Positions 28,220-37,127 of a DNA stretch of 64,000 bases are shown here, one piece after another. A model generated the notes under the pieces. That model did no database searches, was not told the origin of the DNA, and saw only the letters and a program-made list of their open reading frames with translations. A program made the translations under genes and the position numbers. The stretch is from assembly GCF_003313385.1 (NCBI RefSeq), contig NZ_QMHN01000001.1:679225-743224 (forward strand), given 5' to 3'. The DNA is from Pedobacter chitinilyticus. Its GTDB lineage: Bacteria; Bacteroidota; Bacteroidia; Sphingobacteriales; Sphingobacteriaceae. The first letter of the stretch is position 1; every line of letters starts with the position of its first letter.

Positions 28220-31120
28220 TTAAGGTTTTTCGTCTGTTAGCTCAAAACCCCAAGTTTTACCTTTTTCGGTAGCAGGAATACCGCCTACCATCCAAACTGG
28301 CGCTTTAGCACCTTTTAGATAGTAATCGAAAAACTGTTGCTCACGAATTTGGATATCTTTTCTATTTTGACGTTGTACTAGGTTATGGGCTTCGTTATTA
28401 TAGTTCAGCAACCAAACAGGTTTGCCCAAACGACGTAAACCCGTAAACATTTCAATCCCTTGGTACCATGGCACCGCGCCATCAGCATCATTTGCCATTA
28501 CTACTACTGGTGTGTTTACTTTAGGGAAGTTGAATAAAGGTGAGTTTTGAATATATAACTCAGGTTTTTCCCATAAAGTTGCACCAATTCTGCTTTGTGT
28601 TTTTTCATATTGGAACTGACGGTTCATACCGCTTTCCCAACGAATACCACCATAAGCTGAAGTCATGTTTACTACAGGAGCGCCAGCCCAAGCAGCTGCA
28701 TACATGTTAGTTACGGTAATCAAATGTGCTACTTGGTAACCACCCCAGCTTTGGCCTTGGATACCAATTTTGGTGCCATCCACCCAAGCGTTCTTTTTCA
28801 AATATTCAACTCCAGAATTGATAAATTCTTCGGCTGATTTTCCTGGGTGGCCTATTTCGTAGCTAATGTCTGGTGTGAAAACCAAATATCCATTGCTTAC
28901 GAAGAAAGGAATGTTTAAACGTGATGGCGTAGGGGCAGGCGCTTGATAAGTGTATAGTCCGTCAGAAAGCTTCTCATAGAAATAAACAATCATCGGATAT
29001 TTCTTGTTAGGATCAAAGTTCTCTGGTTTGTACAAAATACCTTCCGATTTATAGCCTTTTGGAGTAGTCCATTTCACTAGTTCAGAAGTTCCCCAGTTGT
29101 AATTAGCTTGTTGAGGATTGGTGCTGCTTAATTTGGTTGATGTTTTAAAGTCTTTCGAGATATAAACATCTGGAGAGTTGATATAGCTTCCTTTATCGTA
29201 AATAAACAAATCTGCATCTTTGGCTTTTACCAATGAAGAGAATTTGGCTTTCTCCATTACCAATTGCTCAGGTAGCTTATTGTCGTTAATGGCTTTACGG
29301 AAAATACCATTTTCCTTAGTCGCATTGTTGAAGCCATCGAAATACAACACTTCATTCTTTTTGAAGAAACGATCATCGCTGTTGCCGCCAGTATTTCTCA
29401 TGCCCATTAATCGATCACCACCTACGCTAATTCTTTCTACACGAAGGGTAATGTTGTTTGATCGACCAAAACCAATGGTAATGTTTTTAGGTGCTGATTT
29501 TCCATCGGGAGAGAAAGCCCAAACATCGTAACGGTCATTGATCAATACCAATTTATCTTCTTCGGTCCAACCTGCCATTCCATAGCTGCTCGCAAAATCA
29601 GGTACATCATTTTCTTCATCAGCAAATTTTACCGCCATGTTGTTATTCAACAAGGTTACTTTGCCAGTTGCCACTTGATAAGTGTACCAGTTGCCATTTT
29701 CTTTGTTGAAATAAAGGATATATTGGCCCCCTGGTGATGCTTGAACATTCCCATTTAAGCCTTCGATAATTTTTTTACGACTTCCTGTTTTAACATCTAC
29801 CAAATAGTAATCTCTTTTGGTACCGCCTGTCCATTGAGAAGCAATACGATTCCCGTAGTCTGTTGATGCCAATACATAAGCCGCATCGCCTTCATTTACT
29901 AAGCTTGCGTCAGGTAGTTTCACATCAGTTAATGGAATAACTTTTGGATCTGAGCTGAAAACATCAATGGCAGAAAGGTATGTTTTTTTAGATTCTCTGT
30001 CGGCGTTCTTCAACTGCACGGTTTGCAAATAATCATCTTTGTAACCCCAAATATCAAGCTTAGCATTTTCAAAATCTACCAAAGTAGTATCTTTTGCCTT
30101 TTTGATAGGTGCAATGCCGAAAAACAATTTTGAACCGTCTTTGCTAAAAGTAACTCTTCCATCGCCGCTTACTGCGTATTTAGCAGGTATTCCAGTACTT
30201 TCATTGTCCACTAAAATCTGGGCAGTGTCTAAGGTTAATGAATTATAATAAATGTTGTAATCTTTAATCTCTTTCTTTTCAGGATCTGTTTCTCCTAAAA
30301 AGGCTAAATGTTCGCTTTCGTCATCAAATGTGAAACCTTTAAAGTTGCCTTTATCTTTAACCAAGGTTTTTAGCGTCCATTTTTCGGTATCTAACAAAAA
30401 CACGCCGTGCTTAGCATCTTTATCTTTTTTAGAACCTGAAGCTGCAAATACTAACAACTTTCCATTTTTGCTGAAAGTATAATCAGTGACATACTTGTAG
30501 GTCTTTTCAATACCTGTAGTTAGGTTTTTAACGATCAAATCAGAACCTTCTTTAGCTGCCGCTCCAGCACCTGGAGTTTCATCTGCAAAAAGCCAATCCA
30601 AGTCATTTTTTTGTTCCGTAGGAGGTGTTGATGGTCTGGTTCTTTTTGAAGTGTCTAGAGGCTTTTCTAAATTATATGCAATTACGGAAGCTCCTTTATC
30701 TGGAAACGAAAATGATTTTACACGAGGTACTTTGGTTACATTTAGCGTTGTTAAATTTAAAATCGCTAAAGTATCTTTAGTTTGCTCTTCTGGTTTTTTC
30801 TTCTTGATTTTAGCCATTCTCACATCTTTGAAAAGTGGCTTAATAGCAAGTGCTGCAAACTTAGAATCGTTGCTAAACGTCAAATTAGTACCTCTGGGCA
30901 CTTTTATTTTACGTCCACTTGGCGTAATGGTTTCTTGAAAATAATAATTACCGTCGCCTTCCTGTGGGTTGATGGCATAAGCCGCCCACACACCATTGTT
31001 GGTGAGCTGTTTGGCACCCACGGATTCCCATCCATCATAAACACTATGATCTAGTGGCTTTTTTTGTGCATACACAGCACTGCTGAATAGCACAAAAAAC
31101 AAAAAGAGTTTCTTTTGCAT
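28220..31120 (-). CDS. S9 (prolyl oligopeptidase-like) exported serine peptidase
   Basis: A 966-residue periplasmic peptidase. Residues 1-18 form a signal peptide (MQKKLFLFFVLFSSAVYA). A long beta-propeller-like region of about 650 residues precedes the alpha/beta-hydrolase domain. The catalytic triad is visible: Ser791 in QGQSWGGYQV, Asp880 in NDADGAVPW and His912 in NNEAHNL. The family cleaves short peptides from oligopeptides after small or Pro residues. It lies downstream of yidC on the same strand but separated by a terminator and repeats, so it is likely transcribed alone. Confidence 0.92.
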   Translation of the reverse strand: MQKKLFLFFVLFSSAVYAQKKPLDHSVYDGWESVGAKQLTNNGVWAAYAINPQEGDGNYYFQETITPSGRKIKVPRGTNLTFSNDSKFAALAIKPLFKDVRMAKIKKKKPEEQTKDTLAILNLTTLNVTKVPRVKSFSFPDKGASVIAYNLEKPLDTSKRTRPSTPPTEQKNDLDWLFADETPGAGAAAKEGSDLIVKNLTTGIEKTYKYVTDYTFSKNGKLLVFAASGSKKDKDAKHGVFLLDTEKWTLKTLVKDKGNFKGFTFDDESEHLAFLGETDPEKKEIKDYNIYYNSLTLDTAQILVDNESTGIPAKYAVSGDGRVTFSKDGSKLFFGIAPIKKAKDTTLVDFENAKLDIWGYKDDYLQTVQLKNADRESKKTYLSAIDVFSSDPKVIPLTDVKLPDASLVNEGDAAYVLASTDYGNRIASQWTGGTKRDYYLVDVKTGSRKKIIEGLNGNVQASPGGQYILYFNKENGNWYTYQVATGKVTLLNNNMAVKFADEENDVPDFASSYGMAGWTEEDKLVLINDRYDVWAFSPDGKSAPKNITIGFGRSNNITLRVERISVGGDRLMGMRNTGGNSDDRFFKKNEVLYFDGFNNATKENGIFRKAINDNKLPEQLVMEKAKFSSLVKAKDADLFIYDKGSYINSPDVYISKDFKTSTKLSSTNPQQANYNWGTSELVKWTTPKGYKSEGILYKPENFDPNKKYPMIVYFYEKLSDGLYTYQAPAPTPSRLNIPFFVSNGYLVFTPDISYEIGHPGKSAEEFINSGVEYLKKNAWVDGTKIGIQGQSWGGYQVAHLITVTNMYAAAWAGAPVVNMTSAYGGIRWESGMNRQFQYEKTQSRIGATLWEKPELYIQNSPLFNFPKVNTPVVVMANDADGAVPWYQGIEMFTGLRRLGKPVWLLNYNNEAHNLVQRQNRKDIQIREQQFFDYYLKGAKAPVWMVGGIPATEKGKTWGFELTDEKP

Positions 31121-31290
31121 GTTGTTTTTAAAAAGTCAGTTTAATTTGTCGGTTAATTTAAGTTAAAAATGATAATAAACTAGGCCGTAAACAAATGTTA
31201 AGGGAAATTTTACAAAGTTTAATCAACATATCATAAAAGCTAGACGAATAGTTGAGTGTATTAAACAATCTTTGCGTTAATGCATCTTTT

Positions 31291-31329
31291 GACAAAGATT
31301 GCCGCGTCGTTACACTCTTCGCAATGACG
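31291..31329. repeat. GTCATTGCGA-type dispersed repeat
   Basis: On the minus strand it reads CGTCATTGCGAAGAGTGTAA followed by CGACGCGGCAATCTTTG, a word set widely seen in bacterial intergenic spaces. A related fragment is at 47821-47846. Confidence 0.6.
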
Positions 31330-31338
31330 AAATAGAAC

Positions 31339-31367
31339 CAAAAAAAAGCACCATTGCTGGTGCTTTT
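31339..31367 (-). terminator. Terminator after yidC
   Basis: AAAAGCACCA (31344-31353) pairs with TGGTGCTTTT (31358-31367) around TTGC. On the minus strand the hairpin is followed by a long U-run, so it ends the pyrG-yidC transcript. Confidence 0.88.
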
Positions 31368-31397
31368 CATTTATTTGTTTTGTTGTGATGTTTTCAA

Positions 31398-33203
31398 CTA
31401 TTTCTTTTTCTGATTTGCTTGTTGCTGTTGTTGACGCATGTAGTCTTCTAAACGAGCTTGGAAACCAGATTTCTTTTTCTCTACTTTAGGTTTTGCTTTA
31501 TTGTCTTGCAATATCGCATGAATTTTATCATCATTTACCATTTTTCTAATCAAAAACTGTTGTAAGAAAGTCAACATGTTTGCTAAGAAATAATAGTAGT
31601 TCAAACCAGAAGGGTAACTGTTTAATACCCCTAGGAAAATGATTGGCATAATGTAACCAATGTATTTCATTTGACCAGTAGCACCTGAAATTTGGTTGTT
31701 AAAGTAAGTGTAGATCAATGTAGAAATGGTCATCAAAATACACATCAAACTCAAGTGGTCGCCAATGAAAGGAACGGTAAAACCAAAGTTGATGAAATTA
31801 TCATAAGTAGAAAGGTCTTTCATCCAAAGGAAACTTTCACCTCTCAACTCAAATAAGTTAGGGAAGAAAAAGAAGAAGGCCATTACAAAAGGTAATTGTA
31901 GTAACATTGGCAAACAACCACCTAGTGGATTAACACCTACTTGTTTGTACAACTTCAAATATTCTTGTTGTAAAAGGGTAGGGTTGTCTTCGCCAACTTT
32001 TGCTTTAATCTCATCCATTTCAGGTTTTAAAACCCTCATTTTGGCCATAGAAACATACGATTTGTAAGTTAATGGCGACATGGCAAGTTTCAAAAGAATA
32101 GTCAACACTAAAATGATTAGACCGTAGCCCCATCCAAAACCTTCTAAGAAGTTAAATACAGGTAAAACCACAAAACGGTTAATGTATTTCAATGGCCAGT
32201 AACCCAAGTCAATTTGTTTCTCTAATTCATGACCTTGATCTTTCAAGATATTGAACTTGTTAGTTCCAAAATAAAACTTGAAGCTATAGTTTTGAGTTGC
32301 TAGTTGATTGAATGGCAATTGCATGTTAGCATTGTACCATTTGATTTTTCCAGGCTCTGTAGCTACTTTAACTTCTAAATCTCCTTTTTCAAAAGGTACG
32401 GCAGGAATTAACACCGAAGTGAAAAAGTGCTGCTTGAACGAGAACCACTCAATTTTTCCTTCTGTAATCTCTTTTTTCTCGTCTTTGTGAAGATTTAAAT
32501 GATCAGGATTTTCTCCAGCGTATTTAAAATACGGGCCAGAGTGTTCCTGCTCTTTTTTAGCATCCTTTTCTTGTTGCAACAAAGTAGTTTCCCAGTTCAA
32601 AGCAACATTGTTTCCTTGCAATACTTGGTTTAAACCATTAAGGCTAATGTTAAAATCAACATTGTAAGTTTTAGCTGGAACGGTATAAATGAAATCTACA
32701 TATTTATCAGCACTATAGTTGGCACGCATGGTAATGCCATTGCCAGTTTTTGTTGCTGTAAAATATAAGTCGTTGGTATTAACTATTTTTCCGTTAATGT
32801 TAAGCTTTAAGCCAAATTTATTTTGGTTACCGCTGAATAAAACTACTGGCTGTTTGCCATAAGTTTCTTGGTTTTTAACTTCTACAGATTGAATTTTACC
32901 ACCTAGGTTGCTGAAAGTAACTTTTAGGTTTTCGTTTTCAAGAGTAGTAGTTTGCTCAGTTCCACTGATGTTGCCACCAAAAGGACCTTTTAATGCAGCC
33001 GAATCTACCGTTGGGGTAGTAGTAGCGGCTGTAAGCGTTTGTGATTTTGCTTGATTGTTTGCGGGCTTAGCACCTGCTCTTTTAATCGAGTCTTGAACCT
33101 GCTGTTCTCTTTTAACTTCAGCTTCTGATGGTCTCATAAAGAACACACCAGCAGCCAAAATAATCATAATGAGGAACAGACCCGTGAAGGTATTTTTATC
33201 CAT
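31398..33203 (-). CDS. yidC: Membrane protein insertase YidC
   Basis: A 601-residue inner-membrane insertase. It has an N-terminal membrane anchor (about 5-24, TGLFLIMIILAAGVFFM), a large periplasmic beta domain (about 70-340), and the C-terminal five-helix insertase core (GFGWGYGLIILVLTILLKLAMSPL, MAKMRVLKPEMDEIK, GVNPLGGCLPMLLQLPFVMAFF). The chain ends in a basic Gln/Lys tail (ARLEDYMRQQQQQ) that may touch the ribosome. YidC helps insert and fold membrane proteins with SecYEG. It begins 21 bp after pyrG, and the two form an operon. Confidence 0.97.
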   Translation of the reverse strand: MDKNTFTGLFLIMIILAAGVFFMRPSEAEVKREQQVQDSIKRAGAKPANNQAKSQTLTAATTTPTVDSAALKGPFGGNISGTEQTTTLENENLKVTFSNLGGKIQSVEVKNQETYGKQPVVLFSGNQNKFGLKLNINGKIVNTNDLYFTATKTGNGITMRANYSADKYVDFIYTVPAKTYNVDFNISLNGLNQVLQGNNVALNWETTLLQQEKDAKKEQEHSGPYFKYAGENPDHLNLHKDEKKEITEGKIEWFSFKQHFFTSVLIPAVPFEKGDLEVKVATEPGKIKWYNANMQLPFNQLATQNYSFKFYFGTNKFNILKDQGHELEKQIDLGYWPLKYINRFVVLPVFNFLEGFGWGYGLIILVLTILLKLAMSPLTYKSYVSMAKMRVLKPEMDEIKAKVGEDNPTLLQQEYLKLYKQVGVNPLGGCLPMLLQLPFVMAFFFFFPNLFELRGESFLWMKDLSTYDNFINFGFTVPFIGDHLSLMCILMTISTLIYTYFNNQISGATGQMKYIGYIMPIIFLGVLNSYPSGLNYYYFLANMLTFLQQFLIRKMVNDDKIHAILQDNKAKPKVEKKKSGFQARLEDYMRQQQQQANQKKK

Positions 33204-33224
33204 TATATTGTTTTGATACTACTA

Positions 33225-34841
33225 TTAATTCGTTTTCTTTTTCGCATACTCCATTGCAGCGGCGACAAATTTAATAAAAAGTGGGTGAGGATTAGCAACT
33301 GTCGATTTTAATTCTGGGTGAAACTGTCCACCTACGAAAAAAGGATGGTTTTTCAATTCTACGATTTCCACTAAATTACTCTCTGGGTTAATCCCTGAAG
33401 CCATCATTCCCGCTGCTTCATATTGTTCTAAATACTTGTTATTGAATTCATAACGATGACGGTGTCTTTCAGAGATATGTTGCTTTCCATAAGCAGCGAA
33501 AGCTTTTGTGCCTTTTTTAACATCACATGGATAAGCTCCCAAACGCATGGTGCCACCTTTGGTAGTAATGCTTTTTTGCTCTTCCATCATGTTAATTACT
33601 GGATGCGGTGCATTTTCATCAATTTCAGTTGTATTGGCGTTAGCTAAACCTAACACGTTTCTACCAAATTCAATTACACAGCATTGCATTCCTAAACAAA
33701 TTCCAAAGAAAGGTACATGGTTTTCCCTTACATATTTAATGGCCTCAATTTTCCCTTCAATACCACGACTACCAAATCCTGGAGCCACTAACACGCCATC
33801 TAAATGACCCAATTTTTCTTTTACATTCTCCGCATAGATACTCTCTGAAGGAATATACTCTACGCGAACTTTACATTCATTTTTAGCACCAGCATGAATA
33901 AAAGCCTCTGTAATCGATTTATAAGCGTCTGGCAACTCCACATATTTACCCACTAAGCCGATTTTTACCTCAGAAGTAGGATTTTTCAAACGACCTAAGA
34001 AATCTTTCCAGCTTTCCATATCAGGCTCAGCCTTGGTAGGAAGCTTTAATTTGCTCAACACCGTTTTGTCCAACTGCTCTTTATACATCAACAAAGGCAC
34101 ATCATAAATCGTTGATGCATCCATCGATTCGACTACCGCGTTGATGTTAACGTTACAAAATAATGCGATTTTTCTTCTAATGTCTTGACTAATATGGTGT
34201 TCAGTTCTGCAAACCAAGATGTCTGGTTGGATACCATATTCCAATAATGCTTTAACAGAGTGTTGGGTTGGCTTAGTTTTCAGCTCGCCTGCGGCAGCTA
34301 AAAATGGCACTAGGGTTAAGTGGATTACGATGGCATTATTGTTGCCTTCTTCCCATTTAAACTGACGCACTGCCTCTACAAATGGTAATGATTCGATATC
34401 ACCAACGGTTCCGCCAATCTCAGTGATGATGATATCATAATCGCCACTTTCACCCAAAATACGCATGTTGCGCTTAATTTCGTCCGTAATGTGCGGAACA
34501 ACCTGTACTGTTTTTCCTAAAAATTCACCTTGACGCTCTTTGTTGATTACGTTTTGGTAAATACGACCTGTAGTAATGTTATTTGCTTGTGAAGTAGGCA
34601 CATTCAAGAAACGCTCATAATGTCCCAAATCCAAGTCTGTTTCTGCGCCATCTTCGGTAACAAAACATTCGCCGTGCTCATAAGGATTCAAAGTTCCTGG
34701 ATCGATATTGATATATGGATCGAACTTTTGGATGGTTACTCGGTAACCTCTGGCCTGTAAAAGTTTAGCTAAAGAAGCGGAGATGATGCCTTTTCCTAAT
34801 GAGGAAGTAACACCGCCCGTAACAAAAATATACTTAGTCAT
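33225..34841 (-). CDS. pyrG: CTP synthase
   Basis: A 538-residue enzyme that aminates UTP to CTP using glutamine and ATP. The synthetase domain starts [19 protein letters not shown] and continues with [37 protein letters not shown]. The C-terminal class I glutamine amidotransferase has the nucleophile Cys in [11 protein letters not shown] and the GQFHPE His-Glu pair. I start at ATG 34841, where the conserved N-terminus begins; the longer frame to 34895 would overlap a -7 promoter motif. It leads the pyrG-yidC operon. Confidence 0.97.
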   Translation of the reverse strand: MTKYIFVTGGVTSSLGKGIISASLAKLLQARGYRVTIQKFDPYINIDPGTLNPYEHGECFVTEDGAETDLDLGHYERFLNVPTSQANNITTGRIYQNVINKERQGEFLGKTVQVVPHITDEIKRNMRILGESGDYDIIITEIGGTVGDIESLPFVEAVRQFKWEEGNNNAIVIHLTLVPFLAAAGELKTKPTQHSVKALLEYGIQPDILVCRTEHHISQDIRRKIALFCNVNINAVVESMDASTIYDVPLLMYKEQLDKTVLSKLKLPTKAEPDMESWKDFLGRLKNPTSEVKIGLVGKYVELPDAYKSITEAFIHAGAKNECKVRVEYIPSESIYAENVKEKLGHLDGVLVAPGFGSRGIEGKIEAIKYVRENHVPFFGICLGMQCCVIEFGRNVLGLANANTTEIDENAPHPVINMMEEQKSITTKGGTMRLGAYPCDVKKGTKAFAAYGKQHISERHRHRYEFNNKYLEQYEAAGMMASGINPESNLVEIVELKNHPFFVGGQFHPELKSTVANPHPLFIKFVAAAMEYAKKKTN

Positions 34842-34892
34842 GAATGAATTTTTGGTGCAACAAATACATTTTGTTGCTTTTTGTACGGGATA

Positions 34893-34900
34893 CAAAGGTA
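34893..34900 (-). promoter_or_regulatory. Possible -7 element for pyrG-yidC
   Basis: The minus strand reads TACCTTTG, an exact TAnnTTTG, 51 bp upstream of the pyrG ATG. No TTTG is seen at the -33 position. It supports the shorter pyrG start. Confidence 0.4.
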
Positions 34901-35041
34901 AGAAAATATTGCTGTTGTTTCTGCGCTGTTGATAATATATTTTTTAAAACGGCAATGTATTGACCTACAAATGATAACCTAAAAATTGACCTTGTTTATA
35001 TCTTTTTTTTGGTTTTTAAAAGGAAGGCTGGTGTTTTCATC

Positions 35042-35210
35042 GCTTCCAAAGTCCTGCTATCCGCTACCATCTTTTTGTTTGGTTCTTTGTCATTCGGACG
35101 TTAGGAGGAATCTGTTTCTGGACTGCATCAACTTTGAGATCCTTCACTAGCGTTCAGGATGACAAATAACAAAAAGTATTTTCGCTACTATCAGGTTTAC
35201 TTAACAAAGT
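35042..35210 (+). repeat. Direct repeat left of the 35300 gene (GTCATT family, copy 2)
   Basis: It contains CATCTTTTTGTTT, TTTGTCATTCGG, ACTTTGAGATCCTTCACT, TTCAGGATGACAA and AAAAAGTATTTTCGCTACT. The same words recur in the same order and orientation at 35940-36105. The inner part (35089-35164) is also an imperfect palindrome with GTCATTC and GGATGAC ends. Confidence 0.75.
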
Positions 35211-35225
35211 TTCTACAAGAAACAA

Positions 35226-35270
35226 ATATCTAAACCTCGCAGGTTTTTAAAAACTGCGAGGTTTAGATAT
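35226..35270. repeat. Perfect long palindrome (family C, copy 1)
   Basis: Perfect 17-bp arms ATATCTAAACCTCGCAG (35226-35242) and CTGCGAGGTTTAGATAT (35254-35270) flank a T5A5 centre. It ends 29 bp before the start codon of the next gene. A palindrome with the same layout but different arms lies at 54395-54427. Confidence 0.88.
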
Positions 35271-35299
35271 TAAATTTTAACTTGCGTTGAATTCTAAAA

Positions 35300-35875
35300 A
35301 TGATGATGAAAAAACTATTCTTAACGCTAAGCTTGTTATTGCTGATCAACGTTGCCTTTTCGCAAACTTATAGGGAAAATATCAACACTAGTTTTAAAGT
35401 TTATTGCGACCTGATGCGAGAAGGTCAGCTAGAAAAAGCATTCGATTATGTCCATCCTGATCTGTTTACCATAGTGCCAAAGGCCGACATGCTTAAAATG
35501 TTTAATACGCTTTTCAATTCTGGCGAATTCACTTTTAAGTTTTTGGATTTTAGCATTAAAAAATTTAACGAACCATTGATTGTCGAGGGTAAACATTATG
35601 TTGTTTTTAAATATAACTCTAACATTGCTATGAAATTTAACCAAATGGACAGCACTAAATACGATTTGATGAAAGTTGGACTGGCGAATAAGTTTGGAAG
35701 TGAAAACGTAACTTTAGACAAAGCTTCTGGTTTTTTTAAAATCAATGCTGAAAAGAAATCCATAGCTATATCTACAAATGGTGCTACTGACTGGAAGTTT
35801 GTAAATATTGAACCTGAACAGCGAATTATTATGGAAAAGCTATTGCCAAAAGCTGTTAGAGATGAAGTTTTTTAG
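35300..35875 (+). CDS. Exported protein of unknown function
   Basis: A 191-residue protein with a clear signal peptide (about 1-22, KKLFLTLSLLLLINVAFS) and no lipobox, so it is predicted periplasmic. Three ATG codons in a row (35300, 35303, 35306) leave the exact start open. The mature part begins QTYRENINTSFKVYCDLMREGQLEKAFDYVHPDLF, a helical pattern like DUF3887/NTF2-like turnover domains, but I cannot assign a family. It is a single gene bracketed by long direct repeats (35042-35210 and 35940-36105). Confidence 0.72.
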   Translation: MMMKKLFLTLSLLLLINVAFSQTYRENINTSFKVYCDLMREGQLEKAFDYVHPDLFTIVPKADMLKMFNTLFNSGEFTFKFLDFSIKKFNEPLIVEGKHYVVFKYNSNIAMKFNQMDSTKYDLMKVGLANKFGSENVTLDKASGFFKINAEKKSIAISTNGATDWKFVNIEPEQRIIMEKLLPKAVRDEVF

Positions 35876-35939
35876 ATCGAAACTACTACCTAAAACCTAG
35901 TAGGTTAATCAATATCATCCCCATTTAAGCTTATGAGGT

Positions 35940-36105
35940 GTTGTTAAACCTTGCGATCCACTGCAATCTTTTTGTTTTCGTTGTTTGTCATTCCGATACT
36001 AAAAGTAATCTACTTTTGGATTATATAAACTTTGAGATCCTTCACTGTGTTCAGGATGACAAGAGTCAGCGATAAAAAAAGTATTTGCACTGTAGTAAGG
36101 ATTAC
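35940..36105 (+). repeat. Direct repeat right of the 35300 gene (GTCATT family, copy 3)
   Basis: It carries CAATCTTTTTGTTT, TTTGTCATTCCGA, ACTTTGAGATCCTTCACT, TTCAGGATGACAA and AAAAAGTATTTGCACT in the same order as 35042-35210. It reaches the 3' end of the convergent deacetylase gene. Confidence 0.75.
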
Positions 36106-37070
36106 TGAAATTCATCTTTCACGGTTTCTCCCAAATCATACATCAGCCATTGCTGCTTTAACACTTTGTTTTTATTGCTGTTCAACAATTTAATGAAATC
36201 CTGTACACCAAGTGGTTCATTGCCATTACCGTGAATTAATACAATGCTACCGTTATTGGCTGTCTGGCCTTTGGCCAACCAAGCATCGCTACCTATGGGA
36301 ATTAACCCAAAGCCAGTAATGTTTTGAACCACCGTATTATCTGAAACTAAACCAGGAAACCTGAAAAATACAGAGGGTAGAGAACCACTGCTCAATAAAG
36401 CCTTTTCTAAAGCCAACACCTCGTATGAAATGTTAGTGCCAGGTTTTAGCAGAAAGTTATCTGCTAAAGGTTCTTTTGGGCTATAATAATGGGTAAACGT
36501 ATGATTGATCCAGGTAATTTTAATTTGTCCATTGATTTCCAATTGCTTCAACCAGTTGATGTCATTTTGATGGTTAAGCAGGAATTTTCCCGAAATAGAT
36601 AAAGCGACTGGAACAGGCTGCTCAACTTTAGCATAAGCAGCTACCAGTGAAGAAAAAATACTTCTATCTAAGGGTTTATGGGAAGGACATAAATCAATGG
36701 TTAAGGTAATGCCTTGTTCTTTTGGAAAGCCGTGTATGAGTCCAGCATCTTGTAAACTGAATGATTGAGCATTGGCTTTTGCAATGGCCTTATAATAGGG
36801 GGTTTTAGAAAAGGTGGTGCTTAATTGATACCAAGTAGCAGGAATTACAGAAACGGCTGTTGAGTCGATCAGTAGCGTCTGTAAACTGTTGACGTTAACT
36901 GCAAAATACTTGGTTTTGTTTAACTGACGGAATTTTCGAAGAATGATTAATTGTTGGCCTTGATCGCGAGCACTTCCATAGTAGACCGTATAATGATAGA
37001 TGGTGTTTTGAGCTTGGATATGCTCAATGCTAATGATGATGAAAAAAAGTATCGTGACAAACCTTTTCAT
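36102..37070 (-). CDS. NodB-like polysaccharide deacetylase homologue, exported
   Basis: A 322-residue protein with a signal peptide (about 1-20). NodB-fold motifs can be traced: motif 1 LTIDLCPS with Asp126, motif 2 NHTFTH with His190 and His194, motif 3 FFRFPG with Arg237, and a late motif SIVLIHGNGN with His280. In classical enzymes motif 1 is TFDDG; here the second Asp, a metal ligand, is replaced by Leu. It may therefore bind metal differently or be altered in activity. A substrate in cell-wall or capsular glycans is inferred from the family. It lies 57 bp upstream, in transcription terms downstream, of the phosphohexomutase gene on the same strand. Confidence 0.75.
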   Translation of the reverse strand: MKRFVTILFFIIISIEHIQAQNTIYHYTVYYGSARDQGQQLIILRKFRQLNKTKYFAVNVNSLQTLLIDSTAVSVIPATWYQLSTTFSKTPYYKAIAKANAQSFSLQDAGLIHGFPKEQGITLTIDLCPSHKPLDRSIFSSLVAAYAKVEQPVPVALSISGKFLLNHQNDINWLKQLEINGQIKITWINHTFTHYYSPKEPLADNFLLKPGTNISYEVLALEKALLSSGSLPSVFFRFPGLVSDNTVVQNITGFGLIPIGSDAWLAKGQTANNGSIVLIHGNGNEPLGVQDFIKLLNSNKNKVLKQQWLMYDLGETVKDEFQ

Positions 37071-37127
37071 TTCAAAGCGCTATTTAAAAAGGGATTAGGA
37101 TTCTCAGGAACCCCAATCCCTAGAAAT

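Noticed and set aside
34842..34895. Longer N-terminus for CTP synthase
   Set aside because: The universal [10 protein letters not shown] start is at 34841 and the extension covers a -7-like motif.
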